Shown in pieces: positions 41,395 to 50,365 of a stretch of 64,000 nucleotides of DNA (the first letter of the stretch is position 1; each line of letters begins with the position of its first letter). The notes under the pieces were generated by a model, which saw nothing but the letters and a program-made list of their open reading frames with translations, was not told the origin of the DNA and made no database searches. Source of the DNA: Ruegeria sediminis (GTDB lineage: Bacteria; Pseudomonadota; Alphaproteobacteria; Rhodobacterales; Rhodobacteraceae); assembly GCF_005938215.1 (NCBI RefSeq), contig NZ_VCPD01000005.1:1-64000 (forward strand), in the 5' to 3' direction. Made by a program: the position numbers and the translations under genes.

Positions 41395-44300
41395 ATGAGC
41401 ACCCGTCTTGCAAATCAGGGCCGGCTGATCGACCGGTCGAAACAGGTCACGTTCACCTTCAACGGTACGTCGATGCAGGGGTACGAAGGCGACACGCTCG
41501 CCTCGGCGCTGCTGGCCAACGACCAGATGATGGTGGGCCGGTCCTTCAAGTACCACCGTCCCCGCGGCATCGTCGCGAGCGGGGCCGAAGAGCCCAACGC
41601 CCTGGTCGGCCTAGGCGAAGGCAGCCGGTTCGAGCCGAACCAGCGCACCACCACGACCGAGCTGTTCAACGGCCTGAAGGCCATTTCGCAGAACCACTGG
41701 CCGAGCCTGGAATTCGACATCGGAGTGGTCAACAACAGCCTGGCCAGATTCCTGCCGTCCGGTTTCTATTACAAGACGTTCATCCACCCGAAACCTTTCT
41801 GGAAGCACGTCTATGAACCGTTCATCCGCCAGTCGGCCGGTCTGGGCAAGGCGCCTGACAAGGACAGCCGCGACGCGGACACCTACGAACATTTCTATGC
41901 CTTCGTCGATGTTCTCGTCATCGGCGGCGGCGTCGCCGGTCTGCAGGTGGCCAGGGTTGCGGCGAAGTCCGGCGCCAAGGTCATGCTGATCGAGCAGACC
42001 GCGCATTGGGGCGGACGTGCCCCGGTCGATGGCGGAACCATCGATGGCGAGCCTGTGGATAAGTTCGTGGAACAAACTGTTTCCGAATTGGAAGCAATGG
42101 ACAACGTCACGCTGCGCCTGCGCTGCATGGGGGCGGGGGTCTACGACCACGGCTACGTGCTGGGGTACGAGCGGATTTCCGACCACAAACCGGGCGCGCA
42201 GGGCCCGCGTCACCGCCTGTGGCGCATCCGGGCCAAGCAGGTCGTGACGGCCACTGGCGCGATCGAGCGTCCGCTGTCCTTCGCCGGCAACGACGTGCCG
42301 GGTGTGATGCTGGCCTCGGCTATGCGAGACTATGTGGTCAACTGGGGCGTTACACCGGGTGAACGGGTCATCGTCGCAACCAACAACGACGACGCCTACC
42401 GCACCGCGATCACTCTCAAGAAGGCCGGCGTCGACGTGCTGCGTATCCTCGATGCACGCGCATCGGCCGGTCCGCTGGCTGACGAGGCCCGCGCTCTCGG
42501 CATTCGTGTAGATCCCGGCAAGGCCGTCGCCAAGGTCAAGGGTGGCAAGCGCGTCAAGAAGGTTGCGATCTGCAACCAGGACGGCGTCGGTGGCGCCCGC
42601 GAGGAAGTGGAATGCGACGCCGTCGCCATGTCGGGCGGCTGGTCGCCGGTCGTGCACATGTGGTCCCACTGTGGCGGCAAACTGATCTGGGACGAGGACA
42701 ACGCCCATTTCCGCCCCGACCCCGAGAGGCCGCCACTGGGTGCCAATGGCGAAGGCTTCGTCGTGGCCGCCGGATCGGCCAACGGCCCGCTTTCGCTGGG
42801 CGATGTCCTGAGCGATGCGCAGGCAGCGGGTGAGGCTGCGGCCAAGGGCGCCGGTTTCAAGCCGAAATCCGCCAAGGCTCCGTTGGGCGAGGCGACGGAG
42901 GAAGCACCGATGCAGCCCGTCTGGCTGATGCCTGCCAATGCGGACATCCAGCTGCGCATGAAATCCTGGCTGGACTTCCAGAACGACGTGAAGGTTTCGG
43001 ACGTGCAACTGGCCGCTCGCGAGGGATACGAAAGCGTCGAGCATACCAAGCGGTACACCACGTTGGGCATGGCGACGGATCAGGGTAAGCTGAGCAATAT
43101 CAATGGATTGGCGATACTTGCTGATGCGCTTGAGGCCGAGATCCCGAAGGTCGGAACCACCACGTTCCGCCCGCCCTATACACCCATCTCGATGGGGGCC
43201 ATAGGCGGCGAGGCACGGGGCGAGGTATTCCAGCCGATCCGCCGCACGCCGATGTACGACTGGCACGATCGCAACGGCGCCGACTGGGAGCCGGTGGGCC
43301 AGTGGCGGCGTCCTTTCACCTACGTCCGTCCTGGAGAAACCGTGCATGACGCGGTCAATCGCGAGGTCAAGAATACCCGCGAGAAGCTGGGCCTGCTCGA
43401 CGCCTCGACGCTTGGCAAGCTGATCGTCAAGGGGCCTGACGCCGGCAAGTTCCTGGACATGCTCTACACGAACATGATGTCCACGCTGAAGCCCGGCAAA
43501 TGCCGCTACGGCCTGATGTGTTCCGAGAACGGTTTCCTCATCGACGACGGCGTCGTCGCCCGCATCGACGAGGATACGTTCCTGTGCCACACGACCACCG
43601 GCGGGGCTGAGCGCATCCATGCCCACATGGAAGAATGGCTGCAGACCGAATGGTGGGACTGGAAGGTCTATGTCGCAAACGTGACCGAGCAATACGCTCA
43701 GATCGCAGTGGTCGGCCCCAACGCCCGCAAGGTGCTGGAGAAGCTGGGCGGCATGGATGTCGGCAAAGAGGCGCTGCCGTTCATGGAATGGCGCGACGGC
43801 CAGATCGGCGGCTTCGATTGCCGGGCCTACCGCATCTCGTTCTCGGGCGAGCTGTCCTATGAAATCGCGGTTCCCGCGTCGCAGGGAATGGCCTTCTGGA
43901 ATGCGCTTCTCGAGGCCGGGAAAGAGTTCGGCGTGATGCCTTACGGCACCGAGTGTCTGCACATCCTGCGGGCCGAAAAGGGCTTCATCATGATCGGTGA
44001 CGAGACCGACGGAACCGTGATCCCGCAGGATCTGGGGCTGCACTGGGCGATCTCGAAAAAGAAAGTGGATTTCCTGGGCAAACGGGCGCAGGAACGGGCG
44101 CACATGACCGACCCGGATCGCTGGAAACTGGTGGGTCTGGAGACTGTGGATGGATCGGTCATCCCGGACGGCGCCTATGCGGTGGGCGAGGGCGTGAACG
44201 CCAATGGCCAGCGCAACATGATCGGGCGCGTCACCTCGACCTATTACTCGGCAACGCTGGGCCAAGGCATCGCCATGGGTCTCATCAAGCACGGTCCGGA

Positions 44301-44409
44301 CCGGATGGGCGAGGTGGTCGAGTTCCCGGGCACCGACGGCAAATCCTACAAGGCAAAGATCGTGGACCCGGTGTTCTACGACAAGGACGGGGAAAAGCAG
44401 AATGTCTAA
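41395..44409 (+). CDS. soxA: Sarcosine oxidase alpha subunit SoxA
   Basis: 1004 aa. N-terminal 2Fe-2S-like fold region (QVTFTFNGTSMQGYEGDTLASALL), a NAD/FAD Rossmann region starting at ~170 (VLVIGGGVAGLQVARVAAKSG), and a C-terminal folate-binding GcvT-like domain (from ~620). It channels iminium to tetrahydrofolate. Full length for the family. It overlaps soxG by 8 bp. Confidence 0.97.
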   Translation: MSTRLANQGRLIDRSKQVTFTFNGTSMQGYEGDTLASALLANDQMMVGRSFKYHRPRGIVASGAEEPNALVGLGEGSRFEPNQRTTTTELFNGLKAISQNHWPSLEFDIGVVNNSLARFLPSGFYYKTFIHPKPFWKHVYEPFIRQSAGLGKAPDKDSRDADTYEHFYAFVDVLVIGGGVAGLQVARVAAKSGAKVMLIEQTAHWGGRAPVDGGTIDGEPVDKFVEQTVSELEAMDNVTLRLRCMGAGVYDHGYVLGYERISDHKPGAQGPRHRLWRIRAKQVVTATGAIERPLSFAGNDVPGVMLASAMRDYVVNWGVTPGERVIVATNNDDAYRTAITLKKAGVDVLRILDARASAGPLADEARALGIRVDPGKAVAKVKGGKRVKKVAICNQDGVGGAREEVECDAVAMSGGWSPVVHMWSHCGGKLIWDEDNAHFRPDPERPPLGANGEGFVVAAGSANGPLSLGDVLSDAQAAGEAAAKGAGFKPKSAKAPLGEATEEAPMQPVWLMPANADIQLRMKSWLDFQNDVKVSDVQLAAREGYESVEHTKRYTTLGMATDQGKLSNINGLAILADALEAEIPKVGTTTFRPPYTPISMGAIGGEARGEVFQPIRRTPMYDWHDRNGADWEPVGQWRRPFTYVRPGETVHDAVNREVKNTREKLGLLDASTLGKLIVKGPDAGKFLDMLYTNMMSTLKPGKCRYGLMCSENGFLIDDGVVARIDEDTFLCHTTTGGAERIHAHMEEWLQTEWWDWKVYVANVTEQYAQIAVVGPNARKVLEKLGGMDVGKEALPFMEWRDGQIGGFDCRAYRISFSGELSYEIAVPASQGMAFWNALLEAGKEFGVMPYGTECLHILRAEKGFIMIGDETDGTVIPQDLGLHWAISKKKVDFLGKRAQERAHMTDPDRWKLVGLETVDGSVIPDGAYAVGEGVNANGQRNMIGRVTSTYYSATLGQGIAMGLIKHGPDRMGEVVEFPGTDGKSYKAKIVDPVFYDKDGEKQNV

Positions 44410-44968
44410 ACCCATCAGCGCACTGAACCACGCCAGCTACGACGGCATCGCCAGGATCGAGGAATGCGGTCTGCAGGGGATGATCACCCTGCGCGGCGAT
44501 CTGAGCGACAAGGTCGTGATCAAGGCCGCCACGGCCGCCACTGGACAGAAGATGCCCGGCCAGCGCGAGGCGAATGTCGAAGGTGAGACCGGCCTGTGCT
44601 GGATGTCGCCGGACGAGTTGCTGGTGCTTGTTCCCTATGCCGAGGTCGAAGCCAAGCTTGCCGAGATCAACAAGGCGCTGGACGGTACCCATTCGCTGGC
44701 GGTCAACGTCTCGGACGCGCGGGCGGTGTTTCGCGTCTCGGGTCCTTATGCCCGCGAGGTGATGGGCAAGGTTTCCCCGGTCGATCTGTCGAAAGAGGCG
44801 TTCCAGCCCGGCCAGATCCGTCGCTCGCGCCTGGCGCAGGTGGCGGGGGCCTTCTGGATGGACGGGGCGGACACGTTCCGCGTGGTCTGTTTCCGCTCGG
44901 CAGCCGACTACGCCTTCAAGCTGCTCAAGGTTGCTGCGCAGCCGGGCAGCGAAGTGGGCGTCTACTGA
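44402..44968 (+). CDS. soxG: Sarcosine oxidase gamma subunit SoxG
   Basis: 188 aa. GcvT-like fold: EECGLQGMITLRGDL, TGLCWMSPDELLVLVPY, NVSDARAVFRVSGPYAREVMGKV. Smallest catalytic-complex accessory subunit. Last gene of the plus-strand operon, ended by an intrinsic terminator 10 bp later. Confidence 0.95.
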   Translation: MSKPISALNHASYDGIARIEECGLQGMITLRGDLSDKVVIKAATAATGQKMPGQREANVEGETGLCWMSPDELLVLVPYAEVEAKLAEINKALDGTHSLAVNVSDARAVFRVSGPYAREVMGKVSPVDLSKEAFQPGQIRRSRLAQVAGAFWMDGADTFRVVCFRSAADYAFKLLKVAAQPGSEVGVY

Positions 44969-44978
44969 CACTGCTGCG

Positions 44979-45000
44979 AACGGCCCCTTCGGGGGCCGTT
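44979..45000. terminator. Bidirectional terminator with UUCG loop
   Basis: AACGGCCCC, TTCG, GGGGCCGTT at 44979-45000: a 9-bp stem with the exceptionally stable UUCG tetraloop, between convergent soxG and the methyltransferase gene. Confidence 0.9.
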
Positions 45001-45762
45001 TCAATTCGTGAACAGGTAAGTCCCGAACCGTCCAAGGCTGGTTTCACTTGCGAAGTCTCGGGCCGTGACCGTCCGCCCCCGGTCATCCGTGCAGATCGGA
45101 TAGAAGGACAGGGCGTCGAACAGGGCCTGCATCTGGCCGGCCCGCTCATACGCTTGCAGATAGGGCGCATGGGTCGACAAATAGAGCGCCGGTTTGTGCT
45201 CTTTCAGCCAGGGCAGCATGGTCGGCAGGACCGAGTATTCCGCCCCTTCCACGTCCATCTTCACCAGCGACACGTCAACCAGATCGGTTGCCGCGGCGAA
45301 CTGATCCCAGGCGATCGTCAGTGTATCCGTGCCATGCGTCGCGTCGTTCAGCAGCGAGGTGGTCGAATCCCCCGGTTCGCCCCGCACCGACGCCATGCGC
45401 GCCATACCGAACCTGTCCGACAGCGCCACGCCGAAGGCCGAGACGTTGCGGATGCCGTTCAGCTCCAGGTTCCAGGCCAGATGGCGGAAGGCGGTCGGGT
45501 CGGGTTCGAAACACCAGACATGCCGGGCCTTGCGGGCGCCATAAAGGACGGTGGGTCCGATCCAGGCGCCGATGTCCAGATAATCGTGGTCGGGCGTCAG
45601 GTGCCGGTCGAGAACGGCAAAGGTCTCGGGCTCCCAGTTGCCAGCCGAAGCCTTGCGCCAGAATTTCGAATGGTAGGGATCCAGTCGAAAGCTCTCGCCA
45701 TTCAGCTGACCCGCATAGTAGCCGCGGGCGCGGTAGAACATCTTGCGCGCTTTGGTCAGCAT
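45001..45762 (-). CDS. FkbM-family methyltransferase
   Basis: 253 aa. SAM-dependent methyltransferase of the FkbM type: YLDIGAWIGPTVLYGARKARHVWCFEPDPTAFRHLAWNLELN (in parts) and LVKMDVEGAEYSVLPTML. ATG 45762 is followed by LTKARKMFY. The substrate, often a sugar or lipid oxygen, is not predictable. It ends at the UUCG terminator. Confidence 0.88.
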   Translation of the reverse strand: MLTKARKMFYRARGYYAGQLNGESFRLDPYHSKFWRKASAGNWEPETFAVLDRHLTPDHDYLDIGAWIGPTVLYGARKARHVWCFEPDPTAFRHLAWNLELNGIRNVSAFGVALSDRFGMARMASVRGEPGDSTTSLLNDATHGTDTLTIAWDQFAAATDLVDVSLVKMDVEGAEYSVLPTMLPWLKEHKPALYLSTHAPYLQAYERAGQMQALFDALSFYPICTDDRGRTVTARDFASETSLGRFGTYLFTN

Positions 45763-45869
45763 GGTCCTGCCTCCGGGTTCGTCGATTTCTCGCCTCGACC
45801 CTTGACCTGCGGCTGCAGCCAAAGCATTTAGCCATGGGAACGCAACACTTATTTCAACAGGGGGCCAAG

Positions 45870-46469
45870 ATGGCTTTTGAACTTCCAGACCTTCCTTATG
45901 CACATGACGCGCTGGCATCCAAGGGCATGTCGGCGGAAACGCTGGAATATCACCACGACCTGCACCACAAGGCCTATGTCGACAACGGCAACAAGCTGAT
46001 CGCCGGGACCGAGTGGGACGGCAAGTCGCTGGAAGAGATCATCACCGGCACGTACGACAAATCCGCCGTGGCGCAGAACGGGATCTTCAACAACATCAGC
46101 CAGCTGTGGAACCACAACCAGTTCTGGGAGATGATGGGGCCGGGCGACAGCAAGATGCCGGGCGAGCTGGAAAAGGCGCTGGTCGAGAATTTCGGCTCGG
46201 TTGACGATTTCAAGTCGCAATTCGCCGCTGCCGGCGCCGGCCAGTTCGGTTCGGGCTGGGCGTGGCTGGTCAAGAAGGCCGACGGTTCGCTGGCGGTGAC
46301 AAAGACCGAGAACGGCGTCAACCCGCTCTGCTTCGGTCAGACCGCACTTCTGGGCTGCGACGTGTGGGAGCATAGCTACTACATCGACTTCCGCAACAAG
46401 CGCCCCGCTTACCTGGACAACTTCCTGAACAAGCTGGTGAATTGGGAAAACGTCGCGTCGCGGATGTGA
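45870..46469 (+). CDS. sodB: Superoxide dismutase (Fe/Mn)
   Basis: 199 aa. Metal ligands in YHHDLHHKAYV (His), HNQFWEM (His), and DVWEHSYYIDF (Asp, His). The GAGQFGSGWAWLV block is typical. The presence of Gln in FNNISQLWNHNQFW and Gly in GAGQFGSG favours an iron type but metal use is not certain. Cytosolic defence against superoxide. The ATG follows AGGGGGCCAAG. Confidence 0.96.
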   Translation: MAFELPDLPYAHDALASKGMSAETLEYHHDLHHKAYVDNGNKLIAGTEWDGKSLEEIITGTYDKSAVAQNGIFNNISQLWNHNQFWEMMGPGDSKMPGELEKALVENFGSVDDFKSQFAAAGAGQFGSGWAWLVKKADGSLAVTKTENGVNPLCFGQTALLGCDVWEHSYYIDFRNKRPAYLDNFLNKLVNWENVASRM

Positions 46470-46473
46470 TCCA

Positions 46474-47355
46474 TTGACCCGCAGAGGGTTCATCAAGGGC
46501 CTGCTGGCGACATTTCTGGCAGGCCTTTTCGTCGCCGCCTACGGGTTCCTCATCGAACCCGCGCTTCGGCTGCGCGTGCGCCGCTGGAGCATCCGGCGCG
46601 ACGACTGGCCTTCGGATAAGCCGGTCAGGATCGCCGTCCTGACCGACCTGCACGCGGGCGAGCCCTACGTTACCCGCGCGCGCCTCCGCCGCATCGTGGC
46701 CCGCACGAACGCGTTGGGCGCCGATCTGATCGTGGTGCTTGGGGATCTGACGTCCAGCCACGGGTTCGCGACCGAGCCCGTACTGGTCAAGGATACAGCT
46801 GCCATTCTTGGAAAACTGAGCGCACCTCTGGGCGTTTTTGCCGTTCTGGGCAACCATGACTGGTGGGATGACCCGGCCGCGCAGATGCGGGGCGCGGGGC
46901 CGGTCGAAACCGGAACGGCGCTGGAGCAGAACGGCATACCCGTCCTGGAAAATGATGCCCTCGAGTTGCCCAATGGGTTGTGGCTGGCGGGTCTGGGCGA
47001 TCAGCTTGCCCTGCGGCGAAGCAACGGCCGCCTCATAGGCGTCGACGATCTGCCGGGAACGATGGCAAAGATCCCCGAAGATGCCCCGGCCATCCTTCTT
47101 GCGCACGAGCCAGACATCTTTCCAAAAGTGCCGGAACGCGTCGCCCTGACCCTGTCCGGGCACACCCATGGCGGGCAGGTTAGGTGTTTCGGGTATTCGC
47201 CGGTAGTGCCTTCGAAATATGGCAACCGTTACGCCTATGGGCATGTTCGGGAAAAGGGGCGTGATCTCGTCGTCTCGGGCGGCATCGGCTGTTCCATCCT
47301 GCCGGTCCGCTTCGGCGTGACGCCCGAGATCACGGTGGTCGAGATGTCCGCTTGA
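46474..47355 (+). CDS. Metallophosphoesterase
   Basis: 293 aa with an N-terminal membrane anchor (residues ~6-28). Calcineurin-like motifs in order: AVLTDLHAG, VVLGDLTSS, FAVLGNHDWW, LLAHEPDIF and LSGHTHGGQVRCFGYS. It belongs to the YkuE-like branch and might act on UDP-diacylglucosamine or other phosphoesters at the membrane. A TTG start at 46474 is used, four bases after the sodB stop; read-through coupling is possible. Confidence 0.87.
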   Translation: MTRRGFIKGLLATFLAGLFVAAYGFLIEPALRLRVRRWSIRRDDWPSDKPVRIAVLTDLHAGEPYVTRARLRRIVARTNALGADLIVVLGDLTSSHGFATEPVLVKDTAAILGKLSAPLGVFAVLGNHDWWDDPAAQMRGAGPVETGTALEQNGIPVLENDALELPNGLWLAGLGDQLALRRSNGRLIGVDDLPGTMAKIPEDAPAILLAHEPDIFPKVPERVALTLSGHTHGGQVRCFGYSPVVPSKYGNRYAYGHVREKGRDLVVSGGIGCSILPVRFGVTPEITVVEMSA

Positions 47356-47398
47356 CCTTGGCACTGCCGAGTGTCAGCGCTGCGCGCGGAGGGCGGTC

Positions 47399-48349
47399 AT
47401 GACGCAAGCATTCAGGGGCATTCTCGCCATGGTCGGGGCCTGCACGATCTGGGGCCTTTCTCCGCTGTATTACAAGCTCTTGGCGCACGTGCCGCCGCCC
47501 GAGGTCCTGTCGCACCGAACGCTTTGGTCGGTGATCCTGTTTGCCGGCGTCCTGGCGGTTCAGGGGCGGCTGAGCGAAATCGGCACAGCCTTCCGGGGCC
47601 GCAGGCAGGTTGGGGTGATCGCGCTGGCCGCGGCGATGATTTCGGTCAACTGGTTCGTCTTTATCCTGTCGGTCCAGATCGGACGGACGACCGAAGCGTC
47701 GCTGGGTTACTACATCTTTCCGTTGATGACCGTATTCGTCGGCTGGCTGTGGTTCGGCGAGCGGTTGGGTATCGCGCAATGGGGCGCCGTGGCTCTTGCG
47801 CTGGCCGCGGTTCTGGTTCTTACCGTCGGTTTGGGAGTCACCCCCTGGATTTCGCTGATCCTCGCCACGTCCTTTGCCGTCTACGGCGCGCTGAAAAAGG
47901 GGCTGGCGCTGGGGCCGGTGGTCTCGGTGACCTGCGAAATCCTGATTTACCTGCCGTTCTGGCTGGTTCTCCTGGCCTGGTATCACGGCAACGGGCAGGG
48001 TCATTTCGGTACGGGCTGGCAAACCAGCCTGTTGCTGGTCCTGTCCGGGCCACTGACGGCGGTTCCCCTGATCCTGTTCAGCTATGCGGCACGGCGGGTG
48101 CGGTTGTCGACGGTCGGCGTTCTGCAATACATCAATCCGACGCTGCAGTTCTTCTGCGCGGTGCTGGCCTTTGGCGAGCCGTTCACCCTATGGCATCAGA
48201 TCGCCTTTGCGCTCATCTGGAGCGCCGTGGCGATCTTTTCCTTTGCGGCGCTGTCTCAGGACAGGGCGGCCCGCAGGGCGTCCATCGCGGCATTGGGCGT
48301 GTCCGCCCAGATCAGGAATTCCCCCAGCGAAGGATCGGCGAAACCCTGA
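47399..48349 (+). CDS. rarD: RarD-type EamA transporter
   Basis: 316 aa with ten hydrophobic segments. The signature GACTIWGLSPLYYKLLAHVPPPEVLSHRTLWS (in parts) is typical of RarD, a DMT-superfamily permease linked to chloramphenicol sensitivity. It overlaps the convergent LOG gene by 94 bp. Confidence 0.9.
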   Translation: MTQAFRGILAMVGACTIWGLSPLYYKLLAHVPPPEVLSHRTLWSVILFAGVLAVQGRLSEIGTAFRGRRQVGVIALAAAMISVNWFVFILSVQIGRTTEASLGYYIFPLMTVFVGWLWFGERLGIAQWGAVALALAAVLVLTVGLGVTPWISLILATSFAVYGALKKGLALGPVVSVTCEILIYLPFWLVLLAWYHGNGQGHFGTGWQTSLLLVLSGPLTAVPLILFSYAARRVRLSTVGVLQYINPTLQFFCAVLAFGEPFTLWHQIAFALIWSAVAIFSFAALSQDRAARRASIAALGVSAQIRNSPSEGSAKP

Positions 48350-48807
48350 GAAATCACTTGGTCCAGCAGCGCCCGCAAGGGGTTCCAGTAGCCGTCGACG
48401 TTCAGGATCAGGATCGGTTTGTCGTGCAGGCCAAGTTGCCGCCATGTCAGCGCCTCGAACAACTCGTCCAGCGAGCCCGGGCCGCCCGGCAGCACGACCA
48501 CCGCGTCGGCATTCATGATCATGACCTTCTTGCGCTCGTGCATGGTCTCGGTGATCACGTAGTGGGTCAGATCGGTCTTGCCAACTTCGCGGCGAACCAG
48601 ATGCACCGGGATCACGCCAAAGGTGACGCCGCCCGCCGCTTGCGCCGCACGCGCGACCTCGCCCATCAGGCCCACGTCGCCGGCGCCGTAAACCAGCCGC
48701 CAGCCTTCGCTCGCCAAAAGCTTTCCAAAGGTCCTGGCGGCCTCGGTATAGGCCGGAATTGCGCCATTGCGTGACCCGCAATACACACAGACGGATTTGT
48801 GAGGCAT
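48256..48807 (-). CDS. LOG-family protein (cytokinin riboside monophosphate phosphoribohydrolase-like)
   Basis: 183 aa. [15 protein letters not shown] at the N-terminus, and [16 protein letters not shown], the catalytic PGGxGTxxE-like motif, put it in the LOG (TIGR00730) family. It cleaves nucleotide 5'-monophosphates; in bacteria the substrates are generally purine-type. Convergent with rarD, sharing 94 bp. Confidence 0.93.
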   Translation of the reverse strand: MPHKSVCVYCGSRNGAIPAYTEAARTFGKLLASEGWRLVYGAGDVGLMGEVARAAQAAGGVTFGVIPVHLVRREVGKTDLTHYVITETMHERKKVMIMNADAVVVLPGGPGSLDELFEALTWRQLGLHDKPILILNVDGYWNPLRALLDQVISQGFADPSLGEFLIWADTPNAAMDALRAALS

Positions 48808-48937
48808 GAACAGGGCTTTCCGGGCTTGTGTCAGAACTGTTTTGACCCCTGATAACGGGATTGATAAATTGTCTCAACTGCGTGGTCGAAAAGTCTGCCG
48901 CCAGAGCAGGCCGCGATCACGGACTGAAAGGAACGGA

Positions 48938-50308
48938 ATGGCTGCCAAGTCGGGAAGCGGAGGCTTCGGTGCATTTGCGCTAGGTATGGTCGCGGGTGGG
49001 ATAGCGCTCGTCGGGTTGGCAGGGCTCTATTTTTCGGGGGTCTTTGGTGGCGATCCAACACCCGAACCTGCACCTGCCGAGCAGGCAGCCGCGCCCGAGC
49101 CCAAGTCCGAGTCTCAAGATCAGGCCAAAGTAGAGACGCCAGCCGAGGAAACCCCGGCCGGCGAAGATGCGGCTGGCGCCGAAGAAACGGCCCCCGCCGC
49201 GGCCGAGTCTGCTGAAACCGACGCCGCGGCGGAGGAGCCTGCGGCTCTGGCCGCTCCGCAACTGGACCAGATCTTTGTCGAAACGGATGGCACCGCTCTG
49301 TTGTCCGGAAATGCGACGCCCGGCAGCACGGTCAGGGTGATGCTCGATGGGGCCGAGGTTCACACGTTCAAGGTCGATGGCAGCGGGCAATTCGCCGAGT
49401 TCGTGGCACTTCCGTTCAGCAGCACCGCGCGGGGGCTGGTTCTGGAAATCGAGGAACGAGGGCAGATCGCCCGCTCGGACGATTACCTGATCGCCGCCCT
49501 GCCGGAACCGGAAGAACAGCCCGAGCAGGTGGCAAGCGCCGAGCCCGCCGCTGAGAGCGGGAGCGATGCTGGAGAGACTGTGAACAGCGAAACGGAAGCC
49601 GCCGAAGGCGCCGCCGATGTACCGGCGCAAGCCGGCACGGATAGGACGGCGGGCGCTGTCGATACCCAAGGTCGGCAGGAAACCCCGGACGCTCCGGAGG
49701 TCGAGACCACCGAAGAGGCGCAGCCAGAAGCCGCACCGACCGAAGCGGACACCCAGATCGCCGTTCTGCGGTCCGGCGAAAGTGGGGTGGAATTGATCCA
49801 GGCCCCGGCGGCGCAGGCCGAGGCCCCTCCTGAACCGGTGGCGCTTGACACCATCGGTTATTCCGACACGGGCGAGGTGCAACTGACCGGGCGCGCGCAG
49901 GACGGAGCGGTGGTGCGCCTCTACCTGAACAACCGCCGGGTCATGGATCTGCCATCCGACCAGCAGGGCAAATGGCGCGGCGAGATCGACGGAATCGAGC
50001 CCGGCGTCTATACCCTGCGCCTTGACGCGGTGGACGAACAAGGCGAGGTGGTGGGGCGGCTCGAGACGCCATTCAAGCGCGAGCCGATCGAAACGCTGCA
50101 ACCGCAGCCATCCGCCGATAACGGAGCGGAGGAGCCGCAGCCGGCGATCCGCGCGGTGACCGTGCAGAAGGGCGATACCCTGTGGGCGATCTCGCGCGAG
50201 CGCTACGGTGACGGCATCCTGTACGTCAGGGTGTTCGAGGCGAACAAGGATGCGATCCGCGATCCGGATCTCATCTATCCCGGGCAGGTCTTCACCATCC
50301 CGGAATGA
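48938..50308 (+). CDS. LysM-domain protein with acidic repeat region
   Basis: 456 aa. One N-terminal TM segment (~11-33), a long acidic Ala/Glu/Pro-rich linker (~45-115), two Ig-like or invasin-like beta modules separated by another disordered acidic part (~210-320), and a C-terminal LysM domain ([22 protein letters not shown]). Likely a cell-envelope protein tethered to the membrane and bound to peptidoglycan. ATG 48938 follows AAAGGAACGG. Confidence 0.88.
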   Translation: MAAKSGSGGFGAFALGMVAGGIALVGLAGLYFSGVFGGDPTPEPAPAEQAAAPEPKSESQDQAKVETPAEETPAGEDAAGAEETAPAAAESAETDAAAEEPAALAAPQLDQIFVETDGTALLSGNATPGSTVRVMLDGAEVHTFKVDGSGQFAEFVALPFSSTARGLVLEIEERGQIARSDDYLIAALPEPEEQPEQVASAEPAAESGSDAGETVNSETEAAEGAADVPAQAGTDRTAGAVDTQGRQETPDAPEVETTEEAQPEAAPTEADTQIAVLRSGESGVELIQAPAAQAEAPPEPVALDTIGYSDTGEVQLTGRAQDGAVVRLYLNNRRVMDLPSDQQGKWRGEIDGIEPGVYTLRLDAVDEQGEVVGRLETPFKREPIETLQPQPSADNGAEEPQPAIRAVTVQKGDTLWAISRERYGDGILYVRVFEANKDAIRDPDLIYPGQVFTIPE

Positions 50309-50365
50309 TGTCCGCTCTTGGCCCTTGGGGGCACGAGGTAGATCGGACCGCAGGCAAGGTAATTG

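Noticed and set aside
41611..44415. Long open frame on the minus strand opposite soxA (over 900 codons)
   Set aside because: It mirrors the GC-rich codon use of soxA, has no recognisable domain, and soxA is certain.
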